Shown piece by piece: positions 22,439 to 33,046 of a stretch of 64,000 nucleotides of DNA (positions are counted from its first letter, which is position 1; the number at the start of each line of letters is the position of its first letter). A program made the translations under genes and the position numbers. The notes beneath the pieces were generated by a model. That model did no database searches, was not told where the DNA came from, and saw nothing but the letters and a program-made list of their open reading frames with translations. Origin of the DNA: Kingdonia uniflora (lineage: Eukaryota; Streptophyta; Magnoliopsida; Ranunculales; Circaeasteraceae); the NCBI GenBank assembly GCA_014058105.1, contig JACGCM010001844.1, positions 186,001 through 250,000 of the forward strand, read 5' to 3'.

Positions 22439-24989
22439 TAAATCCAAAGAAACAAACTTTTTTCAACTCAGCGTATCGCGGTCATGGAAGTTTTAAGACC
22501 CTAAGAGTAAAAAAGGACTCACTGAAGAATCTGAAACACAATATAAACCTGAGGACTGGACAACATTACACTTACGAGTCCTTTTAAGTTTTGGGGTCGT
22601 GTAGGTGATGAAAGAAGGGGTATAAATGGAAGTTCAGCGCATAACTTTTCGTATATACGAAATTAGGGGTAGATTGGAAATTCTAAATACGAAATCAGGG
22701 TCATTTTTGTAAATCTTCTTCTAAACATATCGTCTCTCCCAAACGAGCCAAACTCCTCTTTTCCAAACCCACTGAAACTCCTCTCTCTTCCAAAGCAAAC
22801 CCACCAAACTCCTCTCTTCCAAACCCTAGCTTGTAAGTGGATTGCTAAATTCGAGAACATCACAATTTTGTTCGGAACTGTTTTTTATGCTTGATTGGAG
22901 AGCCGACAAAATACAAGTGAGATATCAAACCCTATTACCCTTTTTATTACTAATATACAACCCTCTCTCAGTCTTTCTGTAATCTGCCTATCTCTGTTTC
23001 AAGCTCTTCCCTGAAGAGGACTAGAGATTTTTTGGTATAATTTACTTTTTATTGCTAATTAAATTGTTTTATGACCTGGGTTTGTATTTTTAATGGTGGG
23101 GTTTCTTTGTTGTGATTTTGAGTCTTTATTATCAGGGTTGTATCGTGTTTGGGTATGAGAAATAACAGTGTTTGCAGGTTTAAAAATGGTTTTGATTCCA
23201 GGTTGTTTGAATTTGTGTGGGTATGGTTTTGTACAAAATGGGGTGGTGTTGTTAGTGTCAAATGTTTGAATTGAATTAAGAAGTTTGTTCTTTGTTGAGG
23301 TTTATTGGAAGTGATTTGTGTTTAATCTTTGTTGTTTTGATTTGGGTCCTATTATAGAGCTAAGAAGCTTTTATATGTAGAGCTAAGCTTGATTTAATTG
23401 GTAAAAAATACATCTTTTTCAAGCTTTGTTTTGCTCTTTATGAGTAAAGATTGTGTTTTTACTTCTTTGAATTTGTCATACCCAATGGGTATGAACCTCT
23501 ACATAAATGGGTTTAATTCTATGTTCTTATGTAGATAGTGGAAGAGATTTGTGTTTCATATTTGTTATTTTGGTTTAAGTCTATTTAGGCGTATTTAAGA
23601 GCTAAGATACTTCTAAGTTAGGGTAAGTCATGTGTTGGATTATTGCATATGTAGAGCTAATTAGAGAACCCGAGAGCCGAGAGGGGTTTAATGAGTTGAT
23701 GATGGTTTAGAATAAGAAGATGATTTGATTTGTTGATGGAGAATGAGAGAGAACGGGATGAAGGAGGGGATTGTAAGATTGAGGGGATCCATTGGGCTTT
23801 TACGAGTGTGGATGGAGAAGATGAGAAAAAGGATGCAGAGGAAGTAGGAGGATATATGAGTAATGAAGAAGATGAGATAGGTAGAAGATGGTAGTAGTCT
23901 TAGAGAGGGAGAATTGGTAACACATACATTTTTTGGCATCTTCAACATTTAATTTTGTTGAGAAGAGTAAAACTCGGAATCTTTGAATTTAATTTGGGAT
24001 TAACTGTCTGATTAGCTTGGTTACTGCCTAGTAGTTGTTTGCTGGTAAGGGTTCATACTTTGTATTTATCTCTATGCAATGTAACAAGTTTTCTTGTTCA
24101 AAGAACCCGTACCACCTAACTTAAAGCCACTGGTCGCACCTCGCCATTGTACCTTATTCAGCTTGGTGTCCCATGAGCCACAACTTCTGTTGTTTTCCTT
24201 CTTTAGAATCACCCTTTAGTTTCCTAATCATTCCATGCCTACTAGGTATAGTGATATGACTGTCCCACTGAACAAGCCGGTGATTGAAATGTAGACTATA
24301 CCAAAAAGGTCATTAAAGTAAATGTTTTGGAGATTTGTCTAATAAATAAACAGTATGATTACTGATGAAGAGGCAGAAACCTATCTAAAAGTGCTTATTG
24401 ACGAGGAGGATGTGGGGCTTGGCAAGGAAGACAAAGGCTTGGGAGACTATGATGAAGATGAGAGTATGTTTAGAGAAAATTTGCTCCAGACTCTGATGCT
24501 TAGCATCAGAGGGAAGATATGGAGCTGGGGAGGAAGGGTTTAGTACCAAAGTTGAGGCGGAGTGAGAGATGCGCTTCAAACATTATAAGCTTAGTATCAG
24601 TGGGAACTGTAGAAACACTGGGGGAGGGTTGAGAGCCATAGTTGTTTTCATTATAAGAGATTATTATTCCCTGTCAAATGCCTTCATTAGCGAATGCCGT
24701 ATGCATGTGTCTATGCTACAGTTTATATTTACCATTCCAATATTTTTATACGATACTTCACCTCTTTCACATCATAATTGAAAATTTTGCCAGACAGAGG
24801 AAAATAAACCTAGATTTGCAACATTATCTTAAAAATAAACCCAAACCGAGAAATAAGGTACTGCTGGTCATTATTCTTAGGCTAAAGGAAACCATAGTAG
24901 AAATACCAAAATCTTAATGCCAAAAGAAATTCAAACCATGAAGATGTATATATATTTTTTCCATATCATTTATTGGTTGCGATCAACGT
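22439..24989. other. Intron/insert DNA; leader-like sequence, no gene recognised
   Basis: The stretch begins with the FAR intron donor. At 22730-22830 lies a CT-rich leader-like segment (CCAAACTCCTCTCTTCC repeated) followed by GTAAGT and a TG-rich intron-like 1 kb. An open stretch at 24355-24546 (ITDEEAETYLKVLIDEEDVG) has acidic composition but no family I know. Confidence 0.35.
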
Positions 24990-25302
24990 ATTTTCATAGG
25001 GTACTCAACAACAGTGCAATGAAAGAAGTAAAAGAACAATTCATGGTAGAAGTGAGCAATATGGGAAAAACTTATCATAAGAATTTAGTCATGCTTCTAC
25101 TATGACACCAACATAAAGGCAGTAGTCTAGGAGTATATGGAGAATGGATCACTAGACCACATACTATTTCAGAAAAACAAAAGTATCAAGTGGGAGAAGT
25201 TGCAATTGGAAACAGCCAAAGGCGTTGAATATTTGCATCACAGTTACGTACAGATGACAATTCACTGATAAAAAACCAGGCCTGAAAATCTTGTATACAC
25301 TG
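24990..25302 (+). pseudogene. PR5K/LRK10L-type receptor kinase fragment
   Basis: Frame-shifting translation gives VLNNSAMKEVKEQFMVEVSN and MGKTYHKNLVMLL, then YMENGSLDHILFQK, WEKLQLETAKGVEYLHH and, degraded, a piece ending PENLVY. These are the alphaC to catalytic-loop parts of a kinase of the LRK10L/PR5K class, where EQFMAEVS-like and YEYMENGSLD-like text is typical. The HRD aspartate region has two stops. It sits on the + strand inside the large intron of the FAR pseudogene. Confidence 0.7.
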
Positions 25303-25335
25303 CCTGGAAATTTCGGTTTGAGTTTCCAGAAGGAA

Positions 25336-25419
25336 ATTATGATTGATATTCAATTTTGAAAAATGTCTCTGCCTGGAATTATGATTGATATTCAGTTTTG
25401 AAAAATGTCTCTGCCTGGA
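25336..25419 (+). repeat. 42-bp tandem duplication
   Basis: ATTATGATTGATATTCA followed by TTTTGAAAAATGTCTCTGCC occurs twice head to tail (starts 25336 and 25378) with one mismatch. Confidence 0.85.
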
Positions 25420-26559
25420 AACTTGACTTTGTTTTACTGGTAGGCAAGTCAACTTCAAGTGCGGCCCCTGAAACATTTGAGCCTTAATTTGATTTTTACC
25501 TCATATACCTCAAAATTTTTTGCACGGTCTTGTCTATCTTTCAAACCTCATCCCTGAACTGTGTGAGATGTCTTCAGACTCCACGATCCCAAACGAGGGT
25601 ACTAAGGTTATCGTCATGCTCATAACCTGTAAGCTATGATTGTAATTAATGTTTTCTTAATATATATTATTGCCTTTGGGTTTTGTGCATTAGTTCTTTC
25701 AGTTGGCTTGTAGCCCAGTTTTGATTTTGATTTTTATGCATTCTGCTGTAAGACAACCTCTAGGAGAGCCCGATCATTTTGGAGCTTAAGGGGTTCTAAT
25801 GAGTTTCACGTCGGTTTTTAGACTCCCGGGTTTACCTAGATGATTTAGACGAGTCTCGGGCCTAGATCTCAGGCGTATCACTCTTTTAATCCAGAGTTTT
25901 GAGCTTGGAGTCGGAGATGAGGTTGTGTTGGAGATTTATACCATGTTTTCCTTTCAATTTCGGTATCATCAAGACACAATACCTAACAGTTAAGATATAA
26001 TACAAGATCTAATGGTTCATACCTACATTTTAGGTTACCACGACCAACAAAGTTATCATATCAATGTAACTTTATCTTATCTTTTTTGGTATATTTGATT
26101 TATACTGCACTTTGAGTTGAATGGAAATGATCATTTTGCTCAATTGTGTCTTATTTACGTACTTGTAGCATGCAAGCGTCTCGATTACGTTTAACTCTAC
26201 AAATTACATATATAAAACTAAATCTATAACTAGTGTCTACGTTTTATTGTAGGTCCAATGCTAAATGAAACTCAAGAATCGCGATTGCTGTAGCCATTTC
26301 TGCCTCTGACCTAATGTCTTCTAATATATATACCAATCAATCCTACAAATTCCGCAAATATATCTACAAAAGGTATTTATTCAAAAACTATTTATCTTAT
26401 GTTTGAGGTTCAAAACATTGTATGTAAAATAATAACTTAAAATCACAGGAGTTTCAAAAAATTGAATATTCATGCTATTAACTTCTGAGGCGCTAGAACA
26501 TTTTTCAGCCAATGTATTGTATTAACATAATCCAGTAGTGTTTAAAAGGAAAAATTGTA
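25420..26559. other. No gene recognised
   Basis: About 1.1 kb of AT-rich sequence between the kinase fragment and the Helitron-like remnant. No coding or repeat feature is supported. Confidence 0.4.
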
Positions 26560-28140
26560 TCACAGGTGTTCCTCATAAACTATCAGACAAATTGCTTACC
26601 TTCGAACAACAAAAAGAGAAGCGGGACCTAGCAAATGCAAAAAGACGTCAAACATACGCAAATAAACAACGTGAGAAGGTCTGTATTTGAGTATAATTCT
26701 TTATATTAACAATGTAGTGTATAATCCTATATCTTTGTTCTAATCCCCAATATGATATTTTGAAATAGCAAAAACAAGTTTCGTCAAATCAAGTACTGTC
26801 TACGCAACAATGTCGAAAAAGGAAGGTTGATGTTGCGATATCAGGTAATAATATATTCATATCATATTCCTTTATCCAATTATTTCATATTGTACTCTTA
26901 CATATACATTTACTAAACAGATTCCGATGGAACAAACATTGATCAATCCGTTGAATAAACTGGAATTGGACTGACTACATCAAATCCTGGCATTGGCAAT
27001 ACAATTAATAGAGATATATCTCAGGCGTGTTTGATTATGAATACTGCATTGTTGGCTACGGGAAACCCTATTAATACCAATGTTATACCTGCAACAACTT
27101 CAATTCGTCCGCTATTTTGTCTGCCAATACAGCAGGTATATGTAATGCATGCATACCTAATTCTTCTAATGGATCCTTCTTTAACAATATTCATATGGCT
27201 ACACTTCATAAACTATCAGACAAATTTCTTACCTTCGTACATCAAAAAGAGAAGCGGGACCTAGCAAATGCAAAAAGACGTCAGGCATACGCAAATAAAC
27301 AACGTGAGAAGGTCTGTATTTGAGTGTAATGCCTTATATTAACAATGTAGTGTATAATCCTATATCTTTGTTCTAATCCTCAATATGATATTTCGTAATA
27401 ACAAAAACAAGTTTCGTCCAATCATGTATTGTCTACACAACAATGTCGAAAAAGGAAGGTTGATGTTGCGATATCAGGTAATAATATATTCATATCATAT
27501 TCCTTTACCCAATTATTTCATATTGTACTCTTACAAATACATTTACTAAACAGATTCCGGTGGAACAAGCATTGATCAATTCGTTGAACAAAACGGAATG
27601 GGATTGACTATATCAAATCCCGGGATTACCAATACAATCAATAGAGATATCTCTCAGGCGTGTTTGATTATGAATACTGCATTGTTGGCTACAGGAAACC
27701 CTATTGATACCAATGCTAATACTTGAATCTGGCCAATCTGCAACAACCGTCAATCAGTCTGCTATTGTGTTTGCCAATACAGCAGGTATGTCTAATGCAT
27801 GCATACCTAATACTTCTAATGGATCATTCTTTAACAAAATTCATGTCTACTGGTATGGTTATTGATGATTGTAATGGACAAACAAAAATAACCAGTAATA
27901 TATCACCAAGAACTGTTCGTGACAACCCTAATGCTACCATAAATCAAGAAATCAATAGTACTGCACTTCCATCAATAGAAACACCCATCGTTATTTTGCG
28001 TGGTAAACCTAGTGTCATCTGGTCACAATTGTGCAAGAAATTTTATAGATTCTAAAAAATTCAAAACCTATAAACATCCACCCTCAAAGCAGTGTCTACA
28101 CTGCCAGTCACGATTATCCACTTTCGTAGTTAATTTGCTT
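26560..28140 (+). pseudogene. Probable Helitron protein N-terminal remnant (duplicated)
   Basis: Exon-like pieces read KEKRDLANAKRRQTYANKQR (near 26620 and again near 27250), QKQVSSNQVLSTQQCRKRK, and DSDGTNIDQS followed by TGIGLTTSNPGIGNTINRD. Downstream, 28030-28130 reads FKTYKHPPSKQCLHCQSRL. An Arg/Lys-rich ANAKRRxAY repeat followed by a C-x-x-C knuckle after PP-K is how plant Helitron replicase-helicase proteins often begin. No Rep (HUH) or helicase domain follows; the sequence returns to FAR exons at 28197. Stops interrupt it. The assignment rests on motif style only and is moderate. Confidence 0.45.
26574..27844 (+). repeat. 633-bp tandem duplication
   Basis: CATAAACTATCAGACAAATT starts at 26574 and again at 27207. 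The sequence between is repeated to about 27844 with few mismatches, covering the basic exon, the QKQVSS exon and the DSDGT exon. The high identity compared with the decay around it suggests a later duplication. Confidence 0.9.
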
Positions 28141-28196
28141 CGTTAATTATGTGACTATTGTAATAATACTTCTTCTTTTCTCCTATATCCATATAG

Positions 28197-28676
28197 TCAC
28201 ATTGATAGGTTGGCAATTGGGTATGGAAAAGGCAAAATCCCTTGCTTCGTCGGGGATCCAGAGTTAGTTATCTATCTGGTAAGCACATACGTCCTACTTT
28301 TCCTTCTCTTTAAGTTTTTACTGTTTAAAAATTATGGTGTAACCACAATAAATTTGTGATGTAATTTCTTTTACAGATACCAGTAGACATGGTTGCGAAT
28401 GCAATGGTTGTAGCAGCTATCTTTAATGCAAATCAACCCTCTCAGTACATCTGCCATGTGAGTAAGTCATTGAGAAAACCTTTGAAATCTATAAAACTCA
28501 GAGACTACGGTCACGAGTACTTTTCTAGGTATCCATGGATCAATGAACACGAAAAGCCTGTGAAAGTGACTATGCCTATTATCTTTACCACAATGGATAG
28601 CTTTCGCGGATATATCTTTATACGTTACTACACACTTTCATTACTTTGTGAAGCCGTAAAGACCCAGGAAAAGTAA
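28197..28676 (+). pseudogene. Fatty acyl-CoA reductase (FAR) fragment, 3' exons
   Basis: Exon 28197-28278 (HIDRLAIGYGKGKIPCFVGD, then PELVIYL before GTAAGC) and exon 28377-28676 (IPVDMVANAMVVAAIFNANQ; HVSKSLRKPLKSIKLRDYGH; PWINEHEKPVKVT) continue exactly where the 22438 exon stops in the family, with compatible splice phase. The last exon is open for 99 codons to TAA at 28674. The C-terminal FAR domain is missing. It is therefore the same pseudogene as 21679-22438, split by about 5.76 kb of DNA. Confidence 0.85.
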
Positions 28677-29039
28677 TTAGTGTATTGTGATAAATAACTA
28701 AGAAAAATTAGCAAAAAAATGGTCCCTCAAAACTAATATGAAAACATCTCCCTTATTCTCTGACTTCTATAGGGATTTGATATTAGGTTCTTGGTATCAC
28801 GGAAATCTCCCTTATAAATTTATAGACAAATTTAGTATTGAGGATTTCAACATTGATGATAAATTGACTGTCAACTATCTGAACCCAATTTAAGATGTAC
28901 ATTACACAACATACCACTATATCCAAACCATAATTTGACTTTATTGTGTATATTTTGGTTTAAAGTAATTTGCCCTGCTCATCACCTATTGGGAGCGGGT
29001 TTATTTAGTTTCTCAATTTTGATGACCATGTTTTTACAG
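28677..29039. other. No gene recognised between FAR and serpin fragments
   Basis: AT-rich spacer of about 360 bp. The last part ends TTTTTACAG and is probably the serpin intron. Confidence 0.4.
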
Positions 29040-29399
29040 GCAGAAGAAGCTAGAGCTCAAAAGAATAGATGGGCTGAAAAGGATACTCATGGGCTCATCA
29101 AGGTGGCTATTACTGAAGGTTCTCTTGATTCACACTCACTTATTGTACTGGCAAACGCACTCTACTTCAAGGGAATGTGGAAGAGACCATTCGACAAAAG
29201 CAGAACCAAGGGTTCTAATTTCTATCTCATTGATGAAAGCATGGTTAACGCACCGTTCATGACTAACACCAAAGCCCAATGTATCTACTTTTCTGGCAGT
29301 TGTAAAGTTCTTCGGCTCCCTTATGCTCAAGGGAAGTATGGTAAAGATATTGGGTTCTCAATGTGCATATTTCTTCCCCATGAAAGAGATGGGCTTTGA
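29040..29399 (+). pseudogene. Plant serpin (serpin-ZX type) fragment
   Basis: After an acceptor (TTTTTACAG) a 120-codon open frame reads AEEARAQKNRWAEKDTHGLI, then SLIVLANALYFKGMWKRPFD, VNAPFMTNTKAQC and FSMCIFLPHERDGL before TGA. These are the helix F to strand 6B parts of a serpin (VLANALYFKG and the PFM strand are highly typical). Plant serpins usually have one intron, and this matches the start of exon 2. The reactive-centre loop and C-terminus are absent, so no inhibitory function is possible. Confidence 0.85.
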
Positions 29400-30039
29400 T
29401 GCGGATCAACTGGAACCTGCAACCTATCTTCAGACCGCCTAAAATTATATTTGTGCTCTTGGAAGCCTCTAGACCAAGGAATTTACATGCTAAATACATA
29501 TGGTTCATTTACAGAAGATAAAGGGGGTTGTGGTGGATTGGTCAAAAATTATCTAGCAGAAACCAAGTTATTTTACAATGTCTATAAACTTAAGTTCATT
29601 TTTAATTAGAATTTCAAATTCTAGTGACTGTTATGGTTGACCTTGCTCCCTGAACATTTGAAAGATACCCAGGATTCAAACTTGAGAAAAATATCAGTTT
29701 GATTTACTTTGTAAAGGATTGATTTAGTCTAAAAATTATGTTCCTCGGAGGTGGGGGCAACCTGCATAAAACTTGGTCTGCATAAAAGAATAAACCCCAC
29801 CACCTCATCTTCTAAGGAAAAAAGGAAAGAAAAACAGACTTATTAAATGGTTGCTGCTAGTAACCGCGTAAAGACTACCCAGTAAAAAGAGATTATGAGG
29901 TTCACCCACCAACTTCTTCTTTTGTTTTTTTTTTTTTTTCTGGCTGACTAGGGTGATCCAGGTTCATAATTTTTCACCATTTGCCTGATTAATCCATGGG
30001 ACAAGTGAGATCCCCACAAACACATATGACAGGTAAGTC
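29400..30039. other. Spacer up to LINE; no gene recognised
   Basis: About 640 bp with a T-rich run near 29922-29940. No coding feature is supported. The LINE target site is probably near 30040, but I could not find a matching target-site duplication. Confidence 0.4.
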
Positions 30040-30317
30040 AGGATGAACCCTAGCGAGTGGCCCTGTTGGTGGTTAGCTTTCCTCTCCTTCTCTCACCCTC
30101 CCTCCTTACGTTCACCTCTCCCTCCCTCCCTTCTTACTTACAACTCTCCCACCTCCTCCTTTTGCTCACCCACCTCACCCATGATCCTCCCAGACCCCAC
30201 CACTTTCTTTTCCTTTTCTCTCCTAAATCATTTTCTCCTCATCTTTGTTTACATTTTGGAGTTCTGACTTGCACCTTTACAGTTCTTTTAGTTGTTTTCT
30301 TTCACCCAATCTGTATC

Positions 30318-32199
30318 ATGCAAGAGACAGAAGAAGATCTATAGAAACCAGACATTGCTGAACTGATGAATAGTTGCACAACCCACGAACCCATCCCTGT
30401 TTTAAAACTCAACCCTGAAAAATGGGAAGCTCTCAAGAACAAGTGGAAATTTGCCATGGCCTTCAAGTCTATCTCCCCATCCATACGTGAACAGTTGATC
30501 ATAGAAGGCGTTAAAAGGGAATGGCCTAAACTTATATCGTGTATGCCACCAATCTCCTTCGAACAAAATTCGAAAATTTTCATCGCAAATTTCCAATCCA
30601 AAACCGACCTACACACTATCCTCAATACTCCTCCAGCAAACATTCATGACTTCTCGATCCTCCAACAACATTAGAACCCTCTTCTACATCAGTCTGAGGT
30701 TACGTTCCAAGGGCATCAGTGTTGGGTGCAGGTGTCAGGGCTGCCTGTTTGCCTCATGGACGTTGACACATTGACCGACATTGGCAATACTATTGGTGAG
30801 TTCGTGAGATATGACCACCAAACGGAGGAGGCCGAAACTCTTAAAACTAGCTTCACCCGGATCCTTGTTCGGCTATCCACAGACACTCCGTTGGTACTCG
30901 CTATCTCCAAACCTAGGCCGGGCTGCTTCGACAACGTCACCCTCAAAGTGAAGTATGAAAAATTGGAAGGTTTTTGCCAGTTCTGTGGAATTATTAACCA
31001 TCCCCTCGCGCTCTGTACACGTTTTAACACATTCCGCCATGAACGCAATCGTCTGAATGTCACCGGCAGATATGAATTTCCCTTTGGAGTTCATATCCAA
31101 GTTAACCCACCATGACACTCGGTGTCGTTCAACCTACATCAACCTTTTGACAAGCACCAAGGAAGTGGAAATTGTTCGACATACATCTTAACAGTCCCGG
31201 CTGAACTTGTGGTTAACTCACCGAACCCATAAAACAGTTATGACGACGTCGGCCGGATTCTCCAACGAGCAATTGAGAGACTCCAAGCTTGGACGAGGAA
31301 AGAACAGCACCCATCTCCGGCTAGGAGGACTTTTGATACAAACATTCAGCTCTCTGATCAAGCACCGACCAGCTGGTCACCTTGTCTGGTGAAGCAAAAC
31401 CTAACTCTTTTAGATGTCAGACCCCGAGCCGTTTCTAAAACCTGCATGCAGACTGCCCAAGGCGCTGCCTATCTAAAACCACGAGAAAATATCCTTTTCA
31501 AACTCAAATCACTCCCAACGGTTGGAAGCATTTATGACGAATATGTTGCAGGGCCCTCAAACTTCACTCACACTACACATCAACCTCTCATTTGTCAGGA
31601 GCCGTTCCAACAGAGTGTGGGCTTCACCTAACCGATAGACGAATTCATAGGGCAGAGAGGCCAACATTTCAAGCCCAAACTCACTCCCGCTGACGGCGTT
31701 TATTCTCAGCCCTCAAGCGAGCCCAGACTTACCCCAATCCCAAATATCAAGCCTAGAACCTTATTGTTTGAATCCACATCAAACTCTCCGGATCAGCCCA
31801 ACCCTAATAACAAATATGTTCTGGACATTGCTTCAAACTAAGCCCATAAAGCTCAAAGTTTTCAAATTGTCTAAGCCCACCCCTACTAGGCCTCTGAGAC
31901 CCAAACAACGATCGGCTAACACACACTATGTCTTTCCGGCCAACCCCGGCTCTCTCCCTCAGCTCTCAGCCCGAGATGACTCCTCAGAGGAAACAGAGTC
32001 GTTAGAGGTGGGATACTCTTCCTCCACGGACAGCAATGGGTGGAAATTACCACGGCACTCTGACCTCTTCCCAGCGGACGCCGGCATAGACCCCAGCTGC
32101 GGCCACTCCCAACCCGGTTGGAGCAACCCACAACGAAGCAGACCTGTTCCTGAAGATGACACTGAAACAAGGGATTACGAGAGCCATGCAAAGAAATAA
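30318..32199 (+). pseudogene. LINE ORF1 (DUF4283 / zinc-knuckle nucleic-acid-binding protein)
   Basis: The ATG at 30318 (MQETEEDL) is followed by a TAG at 30342, then MNSCTTHEPIPVLKLNPEKW in the same frame. The DUF4283-like part includes WEALKNKWKFAMAFKS and FQGHQCWVQVSGLPVCLMD, the frame being interrupted by TAG at 30672. A knuckle follows near 30960-31010 (LEGFCQFCGIINHPLALC: C-x2-C-x6-H-x4-C). After VNPP and a TGA at 31112 the low-complexity C-terminal region continues with further stops and a frame change to about 32199. It would package the LINE RNA. Confidence 0.75.
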
Positions 32200-33046
32200 C
32201 AATCAACCAAATGGAAACGAGATACTCTCATAACAGACGACACTAGTGGGGAACACCCTGGCCTTACCAAGGTACGTACCTTAACTCAGTTTTAGTTTAA
32301 CATATCTCAATTTCAGTTTGGCACATACAAGCACTTGTATGATTTTGCTTTCTATCCCGTTCCTGCTTGCGAAGCCATTTCGAGTGTATATTGTTCGTTG
32401 GAACATTTTGTATATAATCGGAGATGCCTTAAACAAGCTATCAAAACTAAAATGAAGGCCGTAAAACTTGTTGCTATAGGGCTGTCTGCACACACCAACA
32501 CGCACATCTATTCTTCTAAGAAGGTTTGACCTCATAGTAATAGAGAGCATCTGCTTGGCCCGGCCCTACAAGGGCCCAAAAAGGAAAATGATAATACCAC
32601 TAAGGCTCTTCCCAAACAATGGAACAAGACTATCAACCTATACTCTAAACTTAATCATCCGGCCAGGAGTAATATGCATAGTATAGATGCTTACCAAGGT
32701 CGATCCACAGGGCGGTTTATTCATTGGATCCGCCAATTTTGGCTAAAACAAAAACTGAAGCCTGCTCCCAATGGAGCTCATGCTAGCCATAATCTAGAAG
32801 AAACTAGAGGAAATTTCGTTGACCTGAGACGCCGTTTCACTTCTAGAGCGAAGAGTTAACTTTCTAGCCCCACTGGTCTAAACCAGGATAAACTCGCTAA
32901 GCTCACACAACCTCCTTGCCCTAAGAAATGACATTTTGCTCCTACCCTGCCTACTCCCATAAGCCACCTCACCACCCAAACGAAATCTCATACAACCCCA
33001 ATTATCCAAAACTCAGAAGCGGGCCCGACAGCGGCCCTCGGTTACT

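Noticed and set aside
23688..23948. Minus-strand ORF of 86 codons
   Set aside because: Complement of a GA-rich, low-complexity stretch; no family resemblance.
25186..25476. Minus-strand ORF over the 42-bp tandem repeat
   Set aside because: Its internal repeat is just the duplicated DNA, and the + strand reads a kinase.
30043..30344. Two overlapping + strand ORFs rich in Pro/Ser/Leu
   Set aside because: They arise from the pyrimidine-rich LINE 5' leader; composition explains the lack of stops.
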